NCBI RefSeq assembly: GCF_020859565.1
Contig: NZ_JAJHUO010000031.1
Span: forward strand, 1 to 64,000
From: Saccharothrix luteola
Lineage (GTDB): Bacteria > Actinomycetota > Actinomycetes > Mycobacteriales > Pseudonocardiaceae
Length of the DNA: 64,000 bases
Reading direction: 5' to 3'
A model generated the notes under the pieces. That model worked only from the letters and a program-made list of their open reading frames with translations. It searched no databases and had not been told where the DNA came from. Position numbers and translations under genes: made by a program. Position 1 is the stretch's first letter. Each line of letters opens with the position of its first letter. This document shows, one piece after another, positions 17,572 through 26,453 of this stretch.

Positions 17572-19011
17572 TCAGCCACCCAGGGCTTCCGCCTGAGGCC
17601 GCCGCGGGTCGTACGCGGCCCAGCCAGGGTCGCCGTGGGTCGCGAAGGCGACCCACGCGCCGTGCACGCGGGCCGCGAGCCCGGCGGGCGCTGGGCCGGG
17701 ACCGAGCAGACCGGCGTCGCCGTGCAGCCACGGTTCATCGGCGATGTCGAAGACGAAGGGCAGTTCGACCGTGTGGGTAGCGCCTAGCCGCCCTTCCAAT
17801 GCCGTCGAGCGGTAGCCGAACGAGTAGGCGTAGGTGCGGCCACCGGACAGCCGGGCGTGGGCATCGGTCAGCCGCGCGGTGCCGGCCCCGAACAGGCCTT
17901 CGCCCAGCACCGCGGAGCGCAGCTCGCCGGGGGTCGCCCCCGGCCGGGCCGCCCGATGGGCCGCGACGACCGCGGCGGGGTCCACGCTGACCTTCGCCGC
18001 GACGGCGAGTACGTCGTCGTCCGTGGACGATTCCAGCTTGCCTTGCGGTACCAGGTAGAGGTGGCCCTCCTCGGTGTTGGTGCCGATGAGCAGGTCGACC
18101 TCTCCCGCCGGCCCCTCCGCCAGGGCGTCGGCCGGCTGCACGGGCAGGACCAGGGAGAACGGGCTCAGCTCGACGAGTGGGTCCGTGGCCCTCGCGGTCC
18201 GCAGGTCGATCCCCGAAAGATCCGGCAGGATCTCGAGGAACCTCTCGTCCGGGATCTCGGCGAAGTCCTCCGCTGTGGGCGGCACGCCCAGTGCCCGCGC
18301 GGCCACGGCCGTGACCCGGTGCGCCTGCTCGGGGGTGAAGGCGCCGGTGCCGCTGCCGCTCTGGATGATCGCGCGCCGGAACAACCCCTTGGCTTCCGGC
18401 GTCGCCAGCAGAGCTCCGGTGAGGGTGGCACCCGCGGACTGACCGAACAGCGTGACGTTCGCGGGATCGCCACCGAACGCGGCGATCGTGTCCCGCACCC
18501 AGCCGAGCGCGGCGAGGACGTCGAGCAGCCCGCGGTTGGCGGGGGCACCCTCCAGGTCGAGGAAGCCGGGGATGCCGAGGCGGTAGTTCACCGTCACCAG
18601 CACCACGCCGTCGCGGGCGAACGCCCGGCCGTCGTAGAGCGCGGCGCGGATGGAGCCGGTGACGAACCCGCCGCCGTGCACGAAGACCATGACCGGCCGC
18701 TTCCGGCCGTCCGTGCCGGGCGTGCGGACGTTGACGGTCAGGTACTCCTCGCCGCGCACCCAGCCCGGACCGAAGTAGGGGATCATGTCGAGCCGTCCGA
18801 AGTCCCGGGCCGGCTGCGGCGCGGTCGGCGACGGTGCGGTGGCGTCCCGGACACCGGACCAACCCGGGTGGGACGCCGGTGGCGCGAACCGGCCGGCGCC
18901 CGTGGGTGCCGCCGCGTACGGGACGGCGCGGTAGAGCTCGCCGAAGCGGTCACGAACACCGCGCACGGCGCCCGCCGGGGTCTCGACGATCGGATCTGCC
19001 TGCTGGGGCAC
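17572..19011 (-). CDS. Type B carboxylesterase
   Basis: 479 residues of the carboxylesterase/para-nitrobenzyl esterase family. HGGGF at residues 112-116 forms the oxyanion hole; the nucleophile Ser192 sits in FGQSAGATL; the catalytic His is expected in the THTVELPFVF region. It hydrolyses esters of unknown nature. No signal peptide is visible, so it should be cytoplasmic. The GTG at 19011 is preceded by GAGAGGAAG. It lies 53 bp downstream of the metallo-hydrolase gene on the same strand and is probably co-transcribed with it. Confidence 0.9.
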   Translation of the reverse strand: MPQQADPIVETPAGAVRGVRDRFGELYRAVPYAAAPTGAGRFAPPASHPGWSGVRDATAPSPTAPQPARDFGRLDMIPYFGPGWVRGEEYLTVNVRTPGTDGRKRPVMVFVHGGGFVTGSIRAALYDGRAFARDGVVLVTVNYRLGIPGFLDLEGAPANRGLLDVLAALGWVRDTIAAFGGDPANVTLFGQSAGATLTGALLATPEAKGLFRRAIIQSGSGTGAFTPEQAHRVTAVAARALGVPPTAEDFAEIPDERFLEILPDLSGIDLRTARATDPLVELSPFSLVLPVQPADALAEGPAGEVDLLIGTNTEEGHLYLVPQGKLESSTDDDVLAVAAKVSVDPAAVVAAHRAARPGATPGELRSAVLGEGLFGAGTARLTDAHARLSGGRTYAYSFGYRSTALEGRLGATHTVELPFVFDIADEPWLHGDAGLLGPGPAPAGLAARVHGAWVAFATHGDPGWAAYDPRRPQAEALGG

Positions 19012-19064
19012 GGAAACGCTTCCTCTCTCGAGTTACTGCGGGGCAGGGGCCGGTCCCACCGGGT

Positions 19065-19970
19065 TCAGGCGATGCGGGAGAAGCCCGCCCACTCCTTGAT
19101 GGCGAACTTCGACCCGTCACGCTCGACCACGGCACCGCCCTGGCCACCGAAGTGAGCTGGGAAGACCAGCGTGTTGTCCTCGGCCGCGCGACCGAGGAGC
19201 TTGTGGCGGGTCGCCTGGGCCTCGGCCGGGTCCTCGCAGAAGCAGGAATTGGTCTCCGGCTCCACGAGCTGCAGCGGGGTGTGCACCAGATCGCCGACGA
19301 ATAGCGCGCGGTCGCCGGCCGACTCCAGGGTCAGCACGGACGACCCCGGGGTGTGGCCGGGCGCGAGATCCAGCCGGAGGTTCCGGTCGATCCGGTACGA
19401 GCCGTCCCACAGGTGGGTCAGCCCGGCCTCGTGCACCGGGGCGACGCTGTCCTCGAAGACGTTCTGGTTGCCGCGACCCAGCACCGGATCGTGGTTGTTG
19501 GCCGGGTTCCAGAAGTCGAAGTCCTGCCGCGTCATCAGGTACTTGGCGTTCGGGAAGGTCGGCACCCAGGTCCGGCCGTCGAGGTAGGTGTTCCAGCCCA
19601 CGTGGTCGATGTGCAGGTGCGTGTTGATGACGATGTCGACGTCTTCGGGCCGGACTCCGGCGGCGGCGAGGTTGTCCAGGAAGTCCGTGTCCAGCCGGCT
19701 CCAGACGGGCGCGTAGGGGCGGTCCTTATGGTTGCCGACTCCGGTGTCGACGAGGATGGTGCGGCCTTCGCTGCGCAGCATCCAGGTCTGGATGGCCGAG
19801 CGGCATTCGCCGGTGCCGGAGTCCAGGAAGTCCGGGGCAAGCCAGCTCTGGTGTTCGTCCCAGGCGTCATCGGGGCTCCCGGGGAAGAAGTCCGCGGGGC
19901 CCATCTCGACCGAGCCGTAGTACTCCTTGACACGGGTGACGGTGACGTCGCCCAGTTCGATTTGATCCAT
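19065..19970 (-). CDS. MBL-fold metallo-hydrolase
   Basis: 301 residues. The zinc-binding motif HLHIDH is at residues 118-123, with further ligands in LDLAPGHTPGS and LFVGDLVHTPLQL. The closest general type is the quorum-quenching lactonase or general MBL-fold hydrolase group. The ATG at 19970 follows ACGAGGAGTGAGC. It is divergent from an MmyB-type regulator (start 20109) and upstream of the carboxylesterase, suggesting an inducible two-hydrolase unit. Confidence 0.88.
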   Translation of the reverse strand: MDQIELGDVTVTRVKEYYGSVEMGPADFFPGSPDDAWDEHQSWLAPDFLDSGTGECRSAIQTWMLRSEGRTILVDTGVGNHKDRPYAPVWSRLDTDFLDNLAAAGVRPEDVDIVINTHLHIDHVGWNTYLDGRTWVPTFPNAKYLMTRQDFDFWNPANNHDPVLGRGNQNVFEDSVAPVHEAGLTHLWDGSYRIDRNLRLDLAPGHTPGSSVLTLESAGDRALFVGDLVHTPLQLVEPETNSCFCEDPAEAQATRHKLLGRAAEDNTLVFPAHFGGQGGAVVERDGSKFAIKEWAGFSRIA

Positions 19971-20058
19971 GCTCACTCCTCGTGAGTCGCGGGCGGCCGC
20001 CCTGACCGGGTCGAGCCTGATCGCGTCCGCGCACGCCGACCAGCCCCGCCTTGTCCTA

Positions 20059-20070
20059 CCCCTGGCAGGG
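20059..20070. promoter_or_regulatory. Candidate MmyB-type operator
   Basis: The palindrome CCCTG-G-CAGGG (20060-20070), with CCCCTGGCA from 20059, lies in the divergent region between the metallo-hydrolase and regulator genes, 39 bp before the regulator start. The same core appears near the regulators at 10708 and 22110. Confidence 0.45.
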
Positions 20071-20108
20071 TCTGGCTGGGCGGTGCCGCGGGCGTGGATA
20101 GTGGAGTG

Positions 20109-21020
20109 ATGAACGGACCAGGCCCGCTCGGCGACTTCCTGCAGGCACGGCGGGCCAGGCTGCGCCCGGAAGACGTGGGGCTCCACGACCTCGGGCCGCG
20201 CCGGCGGGTGGCGGGGCTGCGCCGGGAGGAGCTGGCGCAGCTGGCGGGGGTCAGCGTGTCCTACTACACCCGGCTCGAACAGGGCCTGTCCCGTGGCGCT
20301 TCGGCGGAGGTGCTTGAGGCGATCGCCGGCGCCCTGCTGCTCGACGACCACGAGCGGGACCACCTGGAACGCCTCGCCGGGGCCTCCCGCCGGGTACCGC
20401 AGCCGCGAAGGCCCCGCCCCGAGAAGCTCGCCGACGAGACGCGGGACCTGCTGCGCTCGTTCGACAGTGTCCCGGCGCTCGTCCTCGGCCGGCGAACGGA
20501 CGTGCTGGCGTGGAACCCACTCGGCCACGCCCTGCTCGCCGGCCACGTCGACCCGCTGGACCCGGAGGACCCCGCGTGCCGGCCGAACATGAGCCGGATG
20601 CTGTTCCTGGACCCGCACTGCCGGGAGCTCTACGGGGACTGGCGGCGCAAGGTGCGCGCGGTCGTGGGCAATCTGAGGATCGCCGTCGGCCGTCATCCGG
20701 AGGACCGGCTGCTCGCCGAGCTGATCGGCGAGCTGACGATGAAGAGCCCGGAATTCGTGGCGTTGTGGGGTGACCACCGGGTGACGCCGTGCGACGCCGC
20801 CACCTATGAGCTGCGCCATCCGGTCGTCGGCACGGTGACGGTCACCCAGCAGACCCTCGCCCTCGCGCGTTCGCCGGGGCAGTCCGTCGTGGTGTGCACG
20901 ACGCCCGCCGGGTCACCGTCGGAGGCGGCCATGGCCCTGTTGCGGCAGGCGAGTGCGGCGGAGCGGTCCGGCCGGAGCGGTGGCCCGGCCCGACCCGACC
21001 GCTCCACCGCCGCCCGGTAG
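20109..21020 (+). CDS. XRE/MmyB-type transcriptional regulator
   Basis: 303 residues. The helix-turn-helix part contains RRRVAGLRREELAQLAGVSV and SYYTRLEQGLS; the MmyB-like ligand domain contains LGRRTDVLAWNPLGHAL and LRHPVVGTVTV. It is probably the regulator of the divergent hydrolase pair. The Arg/Ser/Gly-rich last 25 residues look unstructured. The ATG at 20109 is used because it directly follows GTGGAGTG; an upstream in-frame start has no ribosome site. Confidence 0.88.
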   Translation: MNGPGPLGDFLQARRARLRPEDVGLHDLGPRRRVAGLRREELAQLAGVSVSYYTRLEQGLSRGASAEVLEAIAGALLLDDHERDHLERLAGASRRVPQPRRPRPEKLADETRDLLRSFDSVPALVLGRRTDVLAWNPLGHALLAGHVDPLDPEDPACRPNMSRMLFLDPHCRELYGDWRRKVRAVVGNLRIAVGRHPEDRLLAELIGELTMKSPEFVALWGDHRVTPCDAATYELRHPVVGTVTVTQQTLALARSPGQSVVVCTTPAGSPSEAAMALLRQASAAERSGRSGGPARPDRSTAAR

Positions 21021-21288
21021 CCACCTCGTAGCCCGGTCGGCGATGGGCGCCGACCGGTGCCTCGTCACGGCGGTCCGCCGCCGGGGCACGCGGACAGATT
21101 TCGGCAGCCGTCGCCAGGCGAGGTCGCCGGGATCAGCCGCGACGAGACTGGGGGAGCGGGCGACGAGGACCGGCCGCGGCCGCCGCGGCCCTCGCCTTGA
21201 ACGACTACCTGACCGACCTCACCATGCCGCCCTGGTCCGGCCGGAGTCGCGTACGTGATGTCCACGCTGCGGGCTCTCCGCTCTTTCG

Positions 21289-22110
21289 TCAGCTGATGTG
21301 ATCGAGGGCGGCGGCGCTCGAGCTGCCCGGCTCGGCCGTGTACATCACCAGGGTGTGTCCGCCGCCCGGGAACAGCAGGGTGGTCCGATCCAGCTCCAGT
21401 TCTCCCAAAGCCGGGTGCTTCACCCGCTTGCGGACGGCGGGGATGGGGCGCACGTCATGGTCACGCCAGCCGGCGGCGAAATCGGCGTCGTGGGCGGCGA
21501 ACTCGTTGATCAGCGCAGCCAGCGCATGGTCGGCGGGGTGCTTCAGGGCGGCCGTGCGCAATTGCGAGGCGGATTGCCGCGCGAACGTCGCTTCCGCCTC
21601 CGGTGCGGCGTCGCAAAGGGTACCGGCCAGCACCAGGGCAAGCCGGACGGCGTTGCGTTCGCTGGGTGCCAGCAGGCCGAAGTCCGTGATCAAGGCCATC
21701 GCCGCGCGGTTCCAGGCGACGATGTCCTGCCTGCTGTTCACGATGTAGGCAGGCATGGTGCCGAGCCGGTCGAGGAGCGCACGCGCTCCATCGGGGATTC
21801 GCTCGGGCTCGCCGTGCGCGTCGGGCAGGATTTGGCCGGCCAGCCGGGCCAGGTGCTCGCGCTCCGCTCCGGTGAGCTGAAGGGCTGTCGCCAGCGCGTC
21901 GAGCACCTGCGGAGACGGGCGTGAGGCGCGTGCCTGCTCCAGCCGCTCGTAGTAGCTGACCGACACCTGCGCCCAGGCCGCCACCTCCTCGCGGCGCAGA
22001 CCAGGGGTGCGCCGGGCGCGCTGCCCCGGTCCGTGCGCCCGCCCGGTGGCCTCCGGTCGCAGGTTCTCCCGTCGGCGGCGGAGGAAATCGGCGAGCTCTT
22101 GTCCGGACAC
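21289..22110 (-). CDS. XRE/MmyB-type transcriptional regulator
   Basis: 273 residues, third member of this regulator family in the window. HTH signature RTPGLRREEVAAWAQVSVSY and YERLEQARASRPS; ligand domain with YIVNSRQDIVAWNRAAMAL and HPALGELELDRTTLLFPGG. The GTG at 22110 begins VSGQELADFLRRRR. It is divergent from the SnoaL-like/NmrA-like gene pair (first start 22240) and likely controls it. A spacer of 268 bp without supported genes separates it from the previous regulator. Confidence 0.88.
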   Translation of the reverse strand: MSGQELADFLRRRRENLRPEATGRAHGPGQRARRTPGLRREEVAAWAQVSVSYYERLEQARASRPSPQVLDALATALQLTGAEREHLARLAGQILPDAHGEPERIPDGARALLDRLGTMPAYIVNSRQDIVAWNRAAMALITDFGLLAPSERNAVRLALVLAGTLCDAAPEAEATFARQSASQLRTAALKHPADHALAALINEFAAHDADFAAGWRDHDVRPIPAVRKRVKHPALGELELDRTTLLFPGGGHTLVMYTAEPGSSSAAALDHIS

Positions 22111-22146
22111 ACCGCCATCGTCCCATGCGGCATCCGGCGTGACCTC

Positions 22147-22155
22147 CCCCTGACA
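22147..22155. promoter_or_regulatory. Candidate MmyB-type operator
   Basis: CCCCTGACA lies in the 129-bp divergent region between the regulator (start 22110) and the SnoaL-like gene (start 22240). It shares the CCCCTGNCA core with sites at 10652-10660 and 20059-20067. Confidence 0.35.
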
Positions 22156-22239
22156 GTCCGGGGCTGAGGCGTGGGTTCCTCGGGTGCTTGCCGGCTGGGC
22201 ACGCTGGTCCGGCAAGCGGAGTTTCCCGAGGAGGATGAC

Positions 22240-22683
22240 GTGCCCAGTGCACCGGAGGAAGTTTTCCGGCGTCTGCTCGACCTGATGCTGAAGAAGGAGA
22301 TGGACGCTGTCGCGGATCTTTGGGCGGTGGATGGCACCGCGGAGTTCCCCTTCGCCGCCGGCGATGCGCCGCGGCGCCTGACGGGGCGCGAAGAAGTCCG
22401 CGGTTACCTGGCCGGATATCCGGAACTGCTGGATGTGCGGGAAGTCGCCGCGCTCACCGTGCGTCCGACCGAGGACGCGGATACCGCGGTGATCGAGTGG
22501 ACGGCCGAGGGCCGCGCGGTTCGCACCGGCGAGCGTTACCGGCTGGATTACGTCGTCGTGCTGACGGTGCGCGATGACCAGATCACGGTGTACCGCGACT
22601 ATTGGAGCCCGCTGGCGACGGCTCGCGCGGCCGGGCGGTTGCCCGAGCTGATCGCTTCGCTCGACCGGGACGATGCCTCGTGA
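22240..22683 (+). CDS. SnoaL-like / nuclear transport factor 2-fold protein
   Basis: 147 residues with the cone-shaped NTF2-like fold pattern: an N-terminal helix pair (EEVFRRLLDLMLKKEMDAVA), a beta-rich middle (AVIEWTAEGRAV) and the terminal strand with ITVYRDYWSPL. Proteins of this fold act as small isomerases, cyclases or ligand binders. The GTG at 22240 follows GAGGAGG. The stop overlaps the next start (GTGA), so it is co-translated with the NmrA-like gene. Confidence 0.82.
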   Translation: MPSAPEEVFRRLLDLMLKKEMDAVADLWAVDGTAEFPFAAGDAPRRLTGREEVRGYLAGYPELLDVREVAALTVRPTEDADTAVIEWTAEGRAVRTGERYRLDYVVVLTVRDDQITVYRDYWSPLATARAAGRLPELIASLDRDDAS

Positions 22684-23528
22684 CCGGGGTGCTCGTGACC
22701 GGAGGCACCGGGAAGACCGGTGCGGCACTTGTCGAACAGCTTCGCGGGGCGGGGGTACCGGTGCGGATCGCGAGCCGGCGCCCCTCCGCCGGCGATCCCG
22801 ACGCGATCCGATTCGCTTGGGAGGACCCGAGTACGCACGAAGCCGCGCTGCGCGGCATGGATCGTGTCTTCCTGGTTCCCCCGGTGGAAAGCGTCGACCC
22901 CTTGCCCTTGGCCGGGCCTTTCCTGCGCCAGGCCAGGCGGTCCGGCGTGCGCCGGGTCGTGCTGCTCGGTTCCGCCATCGTCCTGCCGTACGCGCCCAGC
23001 GCGCTGGAACTGGCGGCACAGGTGCGGGCCGAGCCGGGCTGGGTGGTGCTGCGCGCATCGGGGTTCATGCAGAACTTCCTGCGCCCGCACCCGCTGGGAG
23101 AACGCATCCACCGGCTCGGCGAGATCCGCACCGCGGCCGGCGACGGCAAGGTGGGATGGATCGACGTCCGGGACGTCGCGGCTTCCGCGGCGGCTTTGCT
23201 GGAGGATCCCGAAGTTCGCGCTGCGGGCGACGATTTCCTGCTCACCGGGCCCGAGGGTCTGAGCTACGGCGACACCGCGGAAGCCATCACCGCCCACACA
23301 GGCCGCCGGATCCGGGTACGGCGGATCGAGCCGGACGAGCAGGCCGCGGCGTACCGGGCTGCCGGACTGCCCGCCGAGTTCGCCGCTGCCCTCGCGACGG
23401 TCGAGGACAGGATCCGGCGCGGGCGGGAAGACCGCGTCAGCACGACGGTACTCGACCTGACCGGCCGGCCGCCCCGCACCTTCGCGCGGTTCGTGTCGGA
23501 GCACGCGGGCGAATGGCCCGGGAAGTGA
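22680..23528 (+). CDS. NmrA-like NAD(P)H-binding family protein
   Basis: 282 residues, atypical short-chain dehydrogenase fold. The N-terminal VLVTGGTGKTGAALVEQL is the NmrA-type GGTGxTG cofactor motif. The classical YxxxK is absent, as in NmrA or NAD(P)H:quinone-oxidoreductase (QorB)-like members that sense or use NAD(P)H. It forms an operon with the SnoaL-like gene, under probable control of the divergent MmyB-type regulator. Confidence 0.85.
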   Translation: MTGVLVTGGTGKTGAALVEQLRGAGVPVRIASRRPSAGDPDAIRFAWEDPSTHEAALRGMDRVFLVPPVESVDPLPLAGPFLRQARRSGVRRVVLLGSAIVLPYAPSALELAAQVRAEPGWVVLRASGFMQNFLRPHPLGERIHRLGEIRTAAGDGKVGWIDVRDVAASAAALLEDPEVRAAGDDFLLTGPEGLSYGDTAEAITAHTGRRIRVRRIEPDEQAAAYRAAGLPAEFAAALATVEDRIRRGREDRVSTTVLDLTGRPPRTFARFVSEHAGEWPGK

Positions 23529-23544
23529 CCACGTGGCTGGGCGG

Positions 23545-23999
23545 TCCGGATCGTGCAGCCGGTGACGGTCTCGGGGCTGGGCAACCCACCGGTGGCAGCG
23601 GGCACGAGGATGTCGAGGTCCTGCCGCAGCAGGTCCGACGCGGTCCAGGTGAGACGGTCGGTCTCCACCTGCGCGCGGCGGTGGTCGTCCCGGTAGGCGA
23701 CGACCACGTCAGCGCCGTCGACGTCCGGCGACCGGACCAGGAGACGTCCGACGGTGCCCTAGCCGATGATGGCGTGTTCGTCCTCGCGGGCGGCGCCGGT
23801 TTCGACTCTCGGAGTGGTGAAGCCACGGCATCGCCCGGGAGTGACGAGACGAGGACAGTCCGAGCATCCCCGGCAGGCCGAACCCGGGCCGAGCAGGCGC
23901 GGGAGCCCGGCGGCCACGACGATGCCCGCAGCGCCCCAGGCCGTGGCGTCACGCCTTGTCGTGGCGGAGCCCTTCTCCTCCTCGACGCGGACGTCGTCC
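23545..23999 (-). pseudogene. Rossmann-type NAD-binding protein, broken
   Basis: On the minus strand a frame reads HAIIG, a stop codon, GTVGRLLV, then GADVVVAYRDDHRRA and LDILVPAATGGLPSPE, which resembles the NAD-binding half of an amino-acid-dehydrogenase-like or similar Rossmann protein with the second glycine-loop residue changed to a stop. No clear start lies upstream and the end is undefined. The part from 23850 to 23999 cannot be assigned. Confidence 0.4.
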
Positions 24000-25196
24000 T
24001 CACCGCGACGTGCCGGACAGCGCCCGGCCTTGCGGACCGCCCGCCTCAGTCGCCTGCCGGCGGCCGCGGATTCGGCGGGCCAGACCGAGGAGGACCGAGC
24101 GTAGCGCCTCGGCCCGACGGCTGGACGGGACGAACATCTGCTGCTTGAGCCGCGTGGTGCGCTGGTGCCTGGTGATGAACGGCCGCAGGCCGGCCTCCCA
24201 GGCGTCCAGAGCGGCGGTGAGGTCGTCGGGGTGCTCCCGCAGGGCCACGCCCAGCGCGGCCCCGCCGCGCAGCGAGGACGTGGCACCCATGCCCGAGTAG
24301 AGGTTCATGCACCACGCGGCGTCCCCCACCAGCACGACCCGGCCCTTGCTCCACCGCGGCATCCGCACCTGGTGCACCGAGTCGAACAGGTGGTCCGGGG
24401 CCTCTTCCAGGGAGTCCAGGACGTGCCGCACCACGGGATCGTCCATGCGCGAGAAGACCGAGCGCAGCCGATCGACCCGCGACCCGCTGAACTGGTCCTG
24501 GATGTCCGTCGTCCGGTAGGTCAGCAGTGCGGTGGGCGCGTGGTCGGCGAGCCCGAAGACCCACACCGCCCGCTTCGCACGCGCGATGATGATGCTGTCA
24601 CCCGCCTCGTAGGAGGGCGCCTGCTCCTTCAGTTGGAAGGCGCAGATCATCGCGTTCCACGTGGTCAGGTAGTCCTCGTGCGGACCGAACACGATCCGGC
24701 GCACGCCCGAGCGCATCCCGTCCGCGCCGACGACCAGGTCGAAGCTCTCGCGGTACTGCGGACCGGTGCCGGCGTGCTCGAGCAGGACCTGCACGTCGGC
24801 AGGACCCTCGGTGATCGCGACCGGAGTGGTCCCGAACCGCACCTCGACGCCTGTGGTGCTCTGCCACAGCGCGGTCTCGATGTCCCCGCGCAGTACCGCT
24901 GCGGGTTCGCCGGGCTGGTCCAGGAATCCCAGAGCCGGTCTGCGCCTGCCGCGGCGATCCAGCGACCACGTATTCGCGCCCGCCTTCCGTTCCGGGTTGC
25001 GGGTGTGCAAGTCGCCGGCGATGCCCAGGTCGATAGCGGCCCGCCGACCTTCCGGGAACAGCCCGACGAAGTAGCCTCCGGTACGCCGCTCGGGCGCCCG
25101 TTCGACGATCACCGGCGTCCACCCGGCCCGGCGCAGCCCGATCGCCGCGGACATCCCCGCGATCCCGAGCCCCACCACCAACGCCCTCTTCCGCAT
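24000..25196 (-). CDS. FAD-dependent monooxygenase (tandem copy 2)
   Basis: 398 residues. ADP-binding motif VVGLGIAGMSAA at residues 7-18, DG motif LVVGADGMRSGVRR, GD motif VVLVGDAAWCMN. It is closely related to the product of the gene immediately upstream (25202-26413), the two sharing long stretches such as RALVVGLGIAGMSAAIGLRR, so they arose by tandem duplication. Five bases separate the two genes. Group A aromatic or polyketide hydroxylase is the expected class; substrate unknown. The C-terminal tail is basic. Confidence 0.87.
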   Translation of the reverse strand: MRKRALVVGLGIAGMSAAIGLRRAGWTPVIVERAPERRTGGYFVGLFPEGRRAAIDLGIAGDLHTRNPERKAGANTWSLDRRGRRRPALGFLDQPGEPAAVLRGDIETALWQSTTGVEVRFGTTPVAITEGPADVQVLLEHAGTGPQYRESFDLVVGADGMRSGVRRIVFGPHEDYLTTWNAMICAFQLKEQAPSYEAGDSIIIARAKRAVWVFGLADHAPTALLTYRTTDIQDQFSGSRVDRLRSVFSRMDDPVVRHVLDSLEEAPDHLFDSVHQVRMPRWSKGRVVLVGDAAWCMNLYSGMGATSSLRGGAALGVALREHPDDLTAALDAWEAGLRPFITRHQRTTRLKQQMFVPSSRRAEALRSVLLGLARRIRGRRQATEAGGPQGRALSGTSR

Positions 25197-25201
25197 GGCG
25201 G

Positions 25202-26413
25202 TCACCGCGCCGTGCCGGACAGGGCCGACCATGCGGTGTACTCCGCCGCCATCCGGCGGTGGACGACCCTGTGGATCAGATCGAGAACGACCGAACCCAG
25301 CGCCTCGGCCAAGCGGCTGGACGGGACGAACCTCTGTTGCTTGATCCGTGCAGAGCGCTGCTGCCTGGTGATGTAGGGCCGCAGGCCGGTCTCCCAGGCG
25401 TCCAGAGCGGCGGCGAGGTCGCCAGGGTGCTCCCGCAGGGCCACGCCCAGTGCGACGCCGCCGCGCAGCGAGGACGAGGAACCCATTGCCGAGTAGGTGT
25501 TCATGCACCAGGCCGCGTCCCCCACCAGCACTACCCGACCCTTGCTCCACCGGGGCATCTTCACCTGGTGGATCGAGTCGAACACGTGGTCAGGGGCCTG
25601 CTCCAGGGAGTGCAGGACGTGGCGCACCACGGGGTCGTTGTCCATCCCGGAGAAGGCCGCGCGCACCTGCTCGATCGACGGCCCGGCGAACCGGTCCGGG
25701 ATGTCCTCGGTGCGGTAGGTCAGCCACGCGCAGGGCGCGTGGTCGGCGAGTCCGAACACCCACATCGCACGCTTGGGGCGCGAGACGATGACGCTGTCGC
25801 TCGCCTCGTAGGAAGGCACCTGCTCCTTCATCTGGAACGCGCAGATCATCGCCTTCCAGTTCGCCAGGTAGTCCTCGTCCCGACCGAACACCATCCGGCG
25901 CACGCTCGAGCGCATCCCGTCCGCACCGACCACGAGATCGAAGTCCTCGCGGTACTGCTTCCCGGTGCCGACGTCCTCGAGCAGGACCCGCACCCCGCCG
26001 TCGCCTTCGGTGATCTCGACCGGAGTGGTCCCGAACCGCACCTCGACCGCGTCCTCGGTCCCGTCGCCGGTGATGCCGTGCCACAACGCGGCCTCGATGT
26101 CGCCGCGCAGCACCGCGGCCACGCCGCTGGGCGCGTCCAGCAAGCCCAGAGCCGGCTTCCGCCTGCCCCGGCGATCCACTGACCACGAGTTCCCGCCCGG
26201 TCGCCATTCCGGGTTGCGGGTGTGCAGGTGGTCGGCGATCCCCAGGTCGGCCACGGCCTGCACACCCTCCGGGAACATGAAGATGAAGTAGCCCCCCGTC
26301 CGACGCTCGGCTGCTCGTTCGAAGATCACCGGCGTCCACCCCGCCCGGCGCAGCCCGATGGCAGCGGACATCCCCGCGATCCCGAGCCCCACCACCAATG
26401 CCCTCTTCTGCAT
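25202..26413 (-). CDS. FAD-dependent monooxygenase (tandem copy 1)
   Basis: 403 residues with start ATG at 26413; a GTG at 26434 is an alternative. Motifs: GLGIAGMSAA near the N-terminus, LVVGADGMRSSVRR, and VVLVGDAAWCMNTYSAMGSS. It differs from its tandem neighbour mainly in residues facing the presumed substrate cavity region and in an insertion near ITGDGTEDA. The gene heads a same-strand run after the MDR gene (26454-27413), 40 bp away, so MDR and both monooxygenases probably form one operon repressed by the TetR protein at 27480. Confidence 0.87.
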   Translation of the reverse strand: MQKRALVVGLGIAGMSAAIGLRRAGWTPVIFERAAERRTGGYFIFMFPEGVQAVADLGIADHLHTRNPEWRPGGNSWSVDRRGRRKPALGLLDAPSGVAAVLRGDIEAALWHGITGDGTEDAVEVRFGTTPVEITEGDGGVRVLLEDVGTGKQYREDFDLVVGADGMRSSVRRMVFGRDEDYLANWKAMICAFQMKEQVPSYEASDSVIVSRPKRAMWVFGLADHAPCAWLTYRTEDIPDRFAGPSIEQVRAAFSGMDNDPVVRHVLHSLEQAPDHVFDSIHQVKMPRWSKGRVVLVGDAAWCMNTYSAMGSSSSLRGGVALGVALREHPGDLAAALDAWETGLRPYITRQQRSARIKQQRFVPSSRLAEALGSVVLDLIHRVVHRRMAAEYTAWSALSGTAR

Positions 26414-26453
26414 GGCTCTTCCCCTCTGCGACAACGATCGATTGGTGGATGAC

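Noticed and set aside
19065..20819. Very long open frame upstream of the metallo-hydrolase
   Set aside because: The extension beyond 19970 runs antisense to the MmyB-type regulator gene and is a high-GC shadow frame.
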